Source of the DNA: an uncultured Prevotella sp.
GTDB taxonomy: Bacteria > Bacteroidota > Bacteroidia > Bacteroidales > Bacteroidaceae
NCBI GenBank assembly: GCA_934229335.1
Contig: CAKQDQ010000152.1
Coordinates: forward strand, 1-5,498
Direction: 5' to 3'
Length of the DNA stretch: 5,498 bases
A model generated the notes under the pieces. It had not been told where the DNA came from, searched no databases, and saw nothing but the letters and a program-made list of their open reading frames with translations. Position numbers and translations under genes: made by a program. Positions 1 to 5,498 of this stretch are shown here, piece after piece. Each line of letters starts with the position of its first letter. The stretch's first letter is position 1.

Positions 1-1220
1 CAGTGGTAGATGTTATCTATACCTTGACCATGTGATGCGCAACCTCCGGGGAAACGAACGAAACGTGGTTTCAAGTCTGCAATTACTTCAGCAAGATCCT
101 TTCGCAAGCCGTTGACACGCCCTCTGAAGGTGTCTTTAGGGAAGAGGGATATGAAGTCTAAAGCCAATTCTCCAGTTTGTAGGGGTTCTATAACTAATTT
201 GGCGTTGTCCGCATCTTTTGTTGCTGTAAGTGTTGTCTTTTGTTGTTTCCAGGATTCTGTACCCTTTATTATACATGAAGCCAATACAGCATCATTGTCT
301 ACTATGCTAACACGTACTGCTCCTTTTCCTTTTACGAAAAGTGATAACAGATATTTCGCTTTAGCCTTAATGTGTATTCCGTCCCAGCCTTCATTGATGA
401 GTTTAGCACCAAGAGTAGTAGTCTTGAGTACTGCGTAGTGCGCATTATTTTTGCTAAGCGGATTAGTCGTCTCTATACTCCATGTGGTGCCGTCTCCTTG
501 TAACTGCCAGGCTGTTTGTGCATCCCAGTTTCTGTTATCAGCTTTGGAATATTCAAAGTCGCGGTTTTGTACCATTTCCGCATACAGACCGCCATCAGCC
601 GCATAGCTGATGTCTTCGAAGAATATTCCCATGAGGTCTGGGGATATAGCTTTCTTATTATTGCTAATTGTTAAGTGGGCGGTGATATCCTTTGCTTCAT
701 TTGCAATAGGTGAGGCTGAGGCAACAAAGTTTTCTCTTTCCTTCGTAGCATTAAGGGCTGAAAGCTCTTTCTTATTGAGTAGAGCTTGAATGGCAGAATA
801 TGGAACCTTTATAATATTGTTTTCTGATTCGCTTTGTTGTTTCGACAGTACTTCTTGAAATTTCTCTTTTGGCACCATAGGATAGTCTTGAGGCTTCCAT
901 AGTGTAAAGTCTGCAGAGCGTGTAGTCGCTATTTGGGGTATCTTAGGGTTAGGAATGAATGTAGCGTGGAATGTAGTGCCATCATAACGCAACACGGGAT
1001 AGTACAGTTTTTTTTCGCTTCCCCATGGTCCGTAGTCGCTTTCAAATAGATTACAGTGTATGTGCTTCCATTGTTTTTTGTCTATGGAGTATGCTATTTG
1101 AAAATCTCTTGTGCCGTTTTTAACATCGGGTTTAACAAACACAGAGTCTGGATGGTTTGCCATTGCGGTTGTTCCTACTGCAATGGCGGCTGCTAAGCTG
1201 AGAAGTTTCTTTTTTTTCAT
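1..1220 (-). CDS. Secreted GH51 alpha-L-arabinofuranosidase, N-terminal 406 residues (C-terminus beyond left edge)
   Basis: GH51 enzymes release terminal alpha-L-arabinofuranosyl groups from arabinan, arabinoxylan and related polymers. Seen: an uninterrupted minus-strand frame from ATG at 1220-1218 to the window edge. Residues 1-21 form a type I signal peptide (four lysines, a hydrophobic core, then TAMA before Asn22); there is no lipobox cysteine, so a periplasmic or secreted soluble enzyme is expected. Residues 28-115 resemble a GH43-like propeller blade (SDYGPWGSEK at 61-70, ADFTLWKPQDYP at 103-114), followed by a linker. The GH51 signature begins at 197 (MGIFFEDIS, then AADGGLYAEMVQNRDFEY). 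Residues about 220-355 look like an inserted CBM4/9-type beta-sandwich. The TIM barrel starts near 363, with PRFVRFPGGC at 385-394 and GIDNIY at 400-405. Both catalytic glutamates should lie further downstream, outside the window, so intactness cannot be judged. The gene starts 46 bases after the transporter stop on the same strand. Family call is firm; substrate is inferred. Confidence 0.93.
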   Translation of the reverse strand, partial: MKKKKLLSLAAAIAVGTTAMANHPDSVFVKPDVKNGTRDFQIAYSIDKKQWKHIHCNLFESDYGPWGSEKKLYYPVLRYDGTTFHATFIPNPKIPQIATTRSADFTLWKPQDYPMVPKEKFQEVLSKQQSESENNIIKVPYSAIQALLNKKELSALNATKERENFVASASPIANEAKDITAHLTISNNKKAISPDLMGIFFEDISYAADGGLYAEMVQNRDFEYSKADNRNWDAQTAWQLQGDGTTWSIETTNPLSKNNAHYAVLKTTTLGAKLINEGWDGIHIKAKAKYLLSLFVKGKGAVRVSIVDNDAVLASCIIKGTESWKQQKTTLTATKDADNAKLVIEPLQTGELALDFISLFPKDTFRGRVNGLRKDLAEVIADLKPRFVRFPGGCASHGQGIDNIYH

Positions 1221-1266
1221 TTTTGTTAATGCAAATGTTTAGGTGTGATTATATAGATATTAATTG
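1221..1266 (-). other. Short spacer between transporter and GH51 genes
   Basis: This 46-base AT-rich gap has no terminator-like hairpin and no promoter with correctly placed -33 and -7 boxes. The A-rich bases before the GH51 ATG fit Bacteroidetes translation initiation without a Shine-Dalgarno sequence. The gap is compatible with co-transcription from the transporter gene. Confidence 0.45.
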
Positions 1267-2469
1267 TTATTCTGTTTTTCGTGCCTGACAGACAATAGCG
1301 TACCTTCTGCGTGTTAATGTAATATAGGAAATCAGACCTATAATGTGTATTATTGCCATGGTTGTGAAGGTGCTGTCATATCCCCAGTATTCAGCTATTA
1401 CACCACCAGCAAGTATGCCTATGCCAAGCCCTAAGTCCCAAGATGTTAAAATGGTACTATTGGCGGTGCCACGTTCGTCTTTGTTGGCGATATTTATTAT
1501 CATGTTTTGAAATGCAGGCCATATATGTCCGTTACCAAGACCGATGAGAATAGCAGACAGATAGTAGCCTGTCATACTGGACCATGTGACGAATACTGTG
1601 TAGCCAATAGTGGAAAGGATAGAACCAACTAAGGCATTTTGAACTAATTTGCCTTGGCGTAACGATTTATTACCTTGCAGACGTGAGAAGATAAGTCCTG
1701 CGGAGAGAAGGAGGAAGAATGTTCCTGTTCCACTGGTTATTCCGAGGTGCTCTTTACCATAGATGGCAAGGTAATTGCTAAGGACTCCCCAGCAAAAGCC
1801 AAAGAAGCAGATGTTAAGTGCTATGAACCAACCGCGGGCAAGGAAGAAGCGATCTAATGAGAGTTTACTCTTCTTACGTAGAACTTGTCTTTCTTTTGGA
1901 GTTACGCTTGTTGTGTTCAGCAATCCAATACCAGCTGTAATAAATGCTGTCCAGAAAAGAGCATCGAAATTATGCACGTAACGGTAAATGAATATGCCTA
2001 TTGTTGGGGCTATGGCTGAGGCGAGGTTATTGCTAAGACCGTAAAACCCTATTCCTTCATTGCGACGGCTTGATGGTAACACGTCTATTGCCATTGTACT
2101 GTTTGCTACTGTTGAGGCTCCGAAAGGACCACCATGGAGTGTACGGAAAACGGCGAAAAGAACGAGACTGCCGGCAATAAGATACCCGCCAAAGAAAAGA
2201 AAGTAAAAGAAAAGACATAGCAACAATACTCGTTTGCGTGGGAAGCTGTCAACGAGATAGCCACTGAACGGACGCATAAGTAATGCTACAAGAGTATAGC
2301 CACTAAGTACTATACCTATAGTGTCCTTGGACGCATTAAAGGTCTCATGGAGGTATAATGGCAACAGGGGCGTAAGTAGGTAAAATGAGAAAAACAGGGT
2401 GAAGTTAGTAAGCATCACCCTGTTGTAATTAGCGTTCCACAGTTTTTCCCTATTAATATTTTCGTTCAT
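1267..2469 (-). CDS. Major facilitator superfamily (MFS) transporter, 12 TM helices
   Basis: This is an inner-membrane secondary transporter of the MFS; the substrate is unknown. Seen: 400 residues, the normal MFS size, with about twelve hydrophobic segments (roughly 17-40, 50-68, 82-100, 103-125, 140-163, 169-187, 211-236, 247-265, 278-297, 300-320, 337-360, 364-385). The loop between helices 2 and 3 carries motif A as GYLVDSFPRKR (70-80). Helix 4 carries an Arg-containing motif B-like stretch, RTLHGGPFG (109-117), typical of proton-coupled MFS carriers. A basic central loop (about 190-208) separates the two six-helix halves. I chose ATG at 2469-2467; a TTG one codon upstream is in frame but less likely. 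No Shine-Dalgarno sequence is seen, as expected for Bacteroidetes. It sits 63 bases after the methyltransferase stop and 46 bases before the GH51 gene, all on one strand. It could be a sugar or drug exporter or an importer; motifs alone do not decide, and adjacency to GH51 is only weak evidence for a sugar role. Confidence 0.9.
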   Translation of the reverse strand: MNENINREKLWNANYNRVMLTNFTLFFSFYLLTPLLPLYLHETFNASKDTIGIVLSGYTLVALLMRPFSGYLVDSFPRKRVLLLCLFFYFLFFGGYLIAGSLVLFAVFRTLHGGPFGASTVANSTMAIDVLPSSRRNEGIGFYGLSNNLASAIAPTIGIFIYRYVHNFDALFWTAFITAGIGLLNTTSVTPKERQVLRKKSKLSLDRFFLARGWFIALNICFFGFCWGVLSNYLAIYGKEHLGITSGTGTFFLLLSAGLIFSRLQGNKSLRQGKLVQNALVGSILSTIGYTVFVTWSSMTGYYLSAILIGLGNGHIWPAFQNMIINIANKDERGTANSTILTSWDLGLGIGILAGGVIAEYWGYDSTFTTMAIIHIIGLISYITLTRRRYAIVCQARKTE

Positions 2470-2510
2470 CAATAATCGTTATTTTACGATGATATTCAAT
2501 ATACTCTCAT

Positions 2511-2529
2511 AGCACTTTGTCTCTGTGCT
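2511..2529 (-). other. Small hairpin just after the rlmD-like stop codon
   Basis: On the minus strand AGCAC and GTGCT can pair around a nine-base loop, beginning 3 bases after the TAA at 2535-2533. The stem is only 5 base pairs and no T-tract follows, so it is at best a weak terminator or a processing or stability element in the spacer before the transporter gene. It may also be chance. Confidence 0.2.
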
Positions 2530-2532
2530 TAG

Positions 2533-3996
2533 TTACAATTTTGTTTCGAGCAATACCACGTTCTCTACGTGTGGCGTATGCGGGAACATATCAACTGGTT
2601 GAACAGCAATAACCTTGTAGTCAACGTCAAGTAACTGTAAATCTCTTGCCTGAGTTGCAGGGTTGCAGCTTACGTAGACAATACGTTGAGGGTGTGCATT
2701 AAGTATTACGTTAACAACGTCAGGATGCATACCTGCACGAGGTGGGTCGGTAATGATTATATCTGGGCGACCGTGTTCTGCGATAAAAGCATCTGTCAGA
2801 ATATCTTTCATGTCGCCTGCATAGAAGTCTGTATTTTCAATGCCATTAATAGAAGAATTAACCTTAGCGTCCTCTATTGCTTCAGGTACATATTCTATGC
2901 CTATCACTTTGCTCGCCTTACGCGCCACAAAGTTTGCGATAGTTCCTGTGCCGGTATAAAGATCGTATACTAAAGGCTTGTCGTTCTGCTTGTTATATAG
3001 GTGTATTAAAGCATTATTATAAGCAAACTCTCTTACTACGCTATATAGATGGTATGCTTGCTCTGTATTGGTTTGATAGAATGATTTTGGACCAACTTTG
3101 AACTTCAAGTCTTCCATCAGCAGATACATGAAGTCTCTGCCCTTATATGTATAAATTTCCTGATCGCCTATAGTATCATTACATTTTTGATTATCAAGAT
3201 ACAGTAGTGATGTTATCTGTGGGAATTTATCTGCTACATACTCTAACAATCCTTTTGTTTCGGCTTCGCTCTTTACTAAGGTCTCTGCGGTAGAATGGTC
3301 ATAGTGCATCTGAATAATCACCATCCATTCGCCACTGTTACTACACCTTATTATTATGTCGCGCAAAAGACCTGTTTGCTGCCTAAGGTCAAAGAATGTG
3401 AGGTTGTGTTCTAATGCATAGTCACGTATAGCATTACGTATTTCATTATGCAGATTATCCATTAGCCAACATTTCTCTATAGGCAGTATCTTGTCAAACG
3501 CTCCTGTAATGTGGAAACCTATTGCAGGACTAAAAGGTACCCCCGCTGCTAAATCTTCTTTTGTAAGCCATTGTTTGTTACAACAACCAAAGTCGAGTTT
3601 GTTACGGTATTCCAAGGTTTTCACAGAACCCTTGATAGGCAAGAACTCAGGCAGTTCTACCTTACCTATGCGCGTCAGTTGATCATGAACCTGCTTCTGC
3701 TTAAAAGCCAACTGTTCTTCGTATGGGAGGTTTTGCCACTTACAACCACCACAAAGTCCAAAGTGTTGGCATACAGGTTCTGTACGCTTATCGCTGTATT
3801 TTACAAAGCGTATCACTTCGGCTTCTGCGTAAGAATGTTTTTTACGTCGTATCTGTAGGTCTACGATGTCACCTGGTACGCAGAATGGTACAAAGACGAC
3901 AAGGTCGTTAATACGTACAAGACTTTTTCCTTCTGCCGCAATGTCGGTGATGGTTACATTCTCTAATATAGGATATGGTTTCTTCTTTCTTGCCAT
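2533..3996 (-). CDS. rlmD: 23S rRNA (uracil-C5)-methyltransferase, RlmD/TrmA (RumA) family
   Basis: The enzyme transfers a methyl group from S-adenosylmethionine to C5 of a uridine in 23S rRNA, by homology U1939. Seen in 487 residues: an N-terminal TRAM RNA-binding domain (about 8-66); four cysteines placed to bind a [4Fe-4S] cluster, C76, C82 and C85 in the CGGC context plus C176; and the conserved GPKSFYQTN (302-310), with Q308. The Rossmann methyltransferase domain has motif I YDLYTGTGTIA (344-354), acidic E368 in IGIEY, DPPRAG (417-422), the predicted nucleophile C444 in YVSCNPA, and the predicted general base E478 in HVENVVLL. All expected catalytic residues are present. The ATG at 3996 is followed by a lysine-rich start typical of the family and lies 26 bases past a -7 box. 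In organisms with one such enzyme it may modify both U747 and U1939 (RlmCD-like), or it may be a paralogue; sequence alone does not settle the site. It is the first gene of the minus-strand run. Confidence 0.93.
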   Translation of the reverse strand: MARKKKPYPILENVTITDIAAEGKSLVRINDLVVFVPFCVPGDIVDLQIRRKKHSYAEAEVIRFVKYSDKRTEPVCQHFGLCGGCKWQNLPYEEQLAFKQKQVHDQLTRIGKVELPEFLPIKGSVKTLEYRNKLDFGCCNKQWLTKEDLAAGVPFSPAIGFHITGAFDKILPIEKCWLMDNLHNEIRNAIRDYALEHNLTFFDLRQQTGLLRDIIIRCSNSGEWMVIIQMHYDHSTAETLVKSEAETKGLLEYVADKFPQITSLLYLDNQKCNDTIGDQEIYTYKGRDFMYLLMEDLKFKVGPKSFYQTNTEQAYHLYSVVREFAYNNALIHLYNKQNDKPLVYDLYTGTGTIANFVARKASKVIGIEYVPEAIEDAKVNSSINGIENTDFYAGDMKDILTDAFIAEHGRPDIIITDPPRAGMHPDVVNVILNAHPQRIVYVSCNPATQARDLQLLDVDYKVIAVQPVDMFPHTPHVENVVLLETKL

Positions 3997-4022
3997 TATA
4001 TTTTAATAAATCGTATTTGGTA

Positions 4023-4053
4023 CAAAGTTAGTAATTAATATTGAAATAATAAA
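4023..4053 (-). promoter_or_regulatory. Bacteroidetes-type promoter for the rlmD-like gene
   Basis: Read on the minus strand, a perfect TAnnTTTG box (TAACTTTG, 4030-4023) lies 26 bases upstream of the ATG at 3996. At 19-base spacing the -33 position (4053-4050) reads TTTA, three of four bases of TTTG. The leader would be about 20 bases. The -7 box is strong and the -33 weak, so the promoter may be modest or depend on the flanking A/T tracts. Confidence 0.6.
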
Positions 4054-4111
4054 ATTTTTACGACAAAAAAGCACAAATCACACAGTAATAAGAAAAAAGT
4101 CAAGTTTTTAT

Positions 4112-4142
4112 TTTGCGAAACTCTTTAATTCTTATATCTTTG
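4112..4142 (+). promoter_or_regulatory. Bacteroidetes-type promoter for ppdK
   Basis: A -33 TTTG at 4112-4115 and a perfect TAnnTTTG -7 box (TATCTTTG, 4135-4142) are separated by 19 bases, which matches the known Bacteroides primary sigma factor consensus. Transcription would begin around 4147-4150, giving a leader of about 50 bases before the ATG at 4197. The match is seen in the sequence; activity is inferred. Confidence 0.75.
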
Positions 4143-4196
4143 CTACCGAATTTAACAAAAACATTATCTAATACATTAAAAGTAAACCTAAACAAA

Positions 4197-5498
4197 ATGT
4201 CAAAGAAAAGAGTTTATACCTTTGGAAATGGGCAGGCAGAAGGTAATGCCTCTATGCGAGAAGAATTGGGTGGCAAGGGAGCTAATCTTGCGGAAATGAA
4301 TCTTATTGGTGTTCCTGTTCCTCCTGGTTTTACTATTACTACCGATACTTGTAATGAATATTATGAGGTCGGTCAGGAAAAAATAGTAGCACTTCTTCAA
4401 GACGAAGTAAATGCTGCTGTAGCACATGTCGAGAACCTTATGAACTGCAAGTTTGGCGATGTAAATAACCCGCTGCTTGTTTCTGTTCGCTCTGGTGCGC
4501 GTGCCTCAATGCCTGGCATGATGGATACAATCCTTAACCTTGGTCTTAACGATGAGGTGGCAGCAGGTATGGCTGCCAAAACAGGCAACCCACACTTTGT
4601 ATATGATTCATATCGTCGCTTCGTACAGATGTATGGCGATGTGGTGTTAGGTATGAAACCTGTAAACAAGGAAGACATAGACCCCTTTGAGAAAATTATT
4701 GATGAAGTAAAGAAAGAACAGGGCGTAGTGCTTGACAAAGATCTCTCTGTAGAGTCCTTACAGAAACTTGTTGTTCTCTTCAAAAATGCTATAAAGGAAC
4801 AAACAGGCTCTGATTTCCCTAATGACCCTATTGAACAGATGTGGGGTGCTATATGCGCGGTATTCCGTAGTTGGATGAATGAACGTGCAATTCTTTATCG
4901 TAAGATGGAGGGTATTCCTGATGAATGGGGCACAGCTGTTTCTGTAATGGCAATGGTGTTTGGTAATATGGGTGACACCTCTGCCACAGGTGTATGCTTC
5001 TCTCGCGATGCTGGCAATGGTGAAAACCTTTTCAATGGTGAGTACCTCGTAAATGCGCAAGGTGAAGACGTTGTAGCGGGCATACGCACACCACAACAGA
5101 TTACAAAGATAGGATCACAGCGTTGGGCGGAACGTGCAGGCATCTCGGAAGAAGAACGCATAGCAAAATTCCCCTCTATGGAAGAGGCTATGCCAGAGAT
5201 ATATAAACAACTGGACCAAATACAGACGAACCTCGAAAACCACTACCGCGACATGCAGGACATGGAGTTTACGGTACAAGAGGGAAAACTGTGGTTCCTG
5301 CAGACTCGCAATGGTAAGCGTACTGGTACGGCTATGGTAAAGATAGCAATGGACCTCATGCATGAAGGACTTATAGACGAGAAGACTGCAATTCTTCGTT
5401 GTGAGCCACAGAAACTCGATGAGTTGCTTCATCCTGTATTTGACAAACTGGCACTTTCTAAGGCTAAAGTCATCACACAGGGTCTCCCTGCATCACCA
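4197..5498 (+). CDS. ppdK: Pyruvate, phosphate dikinase, N-terminal 434 residues (C-terminus beyond right edge)
   Basis: This cytoplasmic enzyme interconverts ATP + pyruvate + Pi and AMP + PEP + PPi, linking glycolysis and gluconeogenesis in anaerobes. Seen: an open frame from ATG at 4197 to the window end covering the ATP-grasp nucleotide-binding region. Key stretches are GGKGANLAEM (25-34) with K27, VRSGARASMPGMMDT (97-111) with R98, FGNMGDTSATGVCFSRDAG near 257-275, and MQDMEFTVQEGKLWFLQTRNGK, in which D355, E357 and Q369 match the ATP-site D, E and Q of the Clostridium symbiosum enzyme in order and spacing. The window stops right after GLPASP (429-434), just before the phosphohistidine swivel domain; full-length proteins are about 900 residues, so roughly half is present. 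MPGMMDT and the N-terminal GGKG pattern separate PPDK from PEP synthase. No upstream ATG is in frame between the promoter and this start, and the leader is A-rich without a Shine-Dalgarno sequence. It is transcribed divergently from the methyltransferase gene. Confidence 0.96.
   Translation, partial: MSKKRVYTFGNGQAEGNASMREELGGKGANLAEMNLIGVPVPPGFTITTDTCNEYYEVGQEKIVALLQDEVNAAVAHVENLMNCKFGDVNNPLLVSVRSGARASMPGMMDTILNLGLNDEVAAGMAAKTGNPHFVYDSYRRFVQMYGDVVLGMKPVNKEDIDPFEKIIDEVKKEQGVVLDKDLSVESLQKLVVLFKNAIKEQTGSDFPNDPIEQMWGAICAVFRSWMNERAILYRKMEGIPDEWGTAVSVMAMVFGNMGDTSATGVCFSRDAGNGENLFNGEYLVNAQGEDVVAGIRTPQQITKIGSQRWAERAGISEEERIAKFPSMEEAMPEIYKQLDQIQTNLENHYRDMQDMEFTVQEGKLWFLQTRNGKRTGTAMVKIAMDLMHEGLIDEKTAILRCEPQKLDELLHPVFDKLALSKAKVITQGLPASP

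Larger units (their letters stand above)
3997..4196. other. AT-rich divergent intergenic region
   Basis: These 200 bases separate two divergently transcribed genes and contain no credible open reading frame. They hold the two opposite promoters, with -7 boxes about 105 bases apart and A/T tracts between them. I see no clear inverted repeat that would mark a shared operator, and no riboswitch-like structure. Confidence 0.7.

Noticed and set aside
112..438. Plus-strand open frame of 108 codons
   Set aside because: It lies wholly antisense to the GH51 gene, whose frame is clearly coding with family motifs; it has no recognisable domain or promoter.
1232..1239. AACATTTG on the minus strand as a -7 box for the GH51 gene
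   Set aside because: It misses the first consensus base, has no TTTG at proper spacing, and lies only 11 bases from the ATG, leaving almost no leader.
1775..1981. Plus-strand open frame of 68 codons
   Set aside because: It is antisense to the middle of the MFS transporter gene and has no recognisable domain.
2470..2472. TTG as the transporter start codon
   Set aside because: An ATG follows immediately in frame at 2469-2467 and is the more likely start; the difference is one residue.
2686..3911. Several plus-strand open frames of 62-95 codons
   Set aside because: All are antisense to the methyltransferase gene, which keeps every catalytic and Fe-S motif; no independent coding evidence is seen.
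4200..5432. Several minus-strand open frames of 75-128 codons
   Set aside because: They overlap one another and are antisense to the unmistakable ppdK frame; their translations look like low-complexity shadow sequence.
1..5498. Search for a novel system, mobile element, CRISPR array or structured RNA
   Set aside because: The window is nearly filled by four well-known gene families; no direct repeats, terminal inverted repeats, tRNA-like folds or unexplained long non-coding stretch were found.

Overview
The window looks like a chromosomal segment from a member of the Bacteroidetes, probably Bacteroidales and possibly Prevotella-like. This is inferred from three things. The genes have A-rich leaders without Shine-Dalgarno sequences. 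Both sides of the one divergent intergenic region carry TAnnTTTG -7 promoter boxes. The secreted alpha-L-arabinofuranosidase has the domain arrangement common in gut Bacteroidales. I see no rRNA, tRNA, CRISPR array, insertion sequence or long repeat.

There are four genes. Three lie on the minus strand and are transcribed right to left: an RlmD/TrmA-type 23S rRNA uracil-C5 methyltransferase (2533-3996), a 12-helix major facilitator transporter (1267-2469), and the N-terminal 406 residues of a secreted GH51 alpha-L-arabinofuranosidase (1220 down to the left edge, cut by the window). Gaps between them are 63 and 46 bases with no convincing promoter or strong terminator, so read-through as one unit is plausible but not shown. 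On the plus strand, ppdK (pyruvate, phosphate dikinase) starts at 4197 and runs off the right edge after 434 codons. Its start and the methyltransferase start diverge from a 200-base AT-rich region that holds one recognisable Bacteroidetes-type promoter for each direction.

Functionally this is mostly housekeeping: rRNA modification and PEP/pyruvate interconversion, next to a plant-polysaccharide side-chain hydrolase and a transporter of unknown substrate. No SusC/SusD pair, regulator or defence system is visible, and I found no evidence for a previously undescribed system. The most distinctive items are the extra N-terminal module of the GH51 enzyme, its adjacency to the transporter, and the tidy divergent promoter pair.
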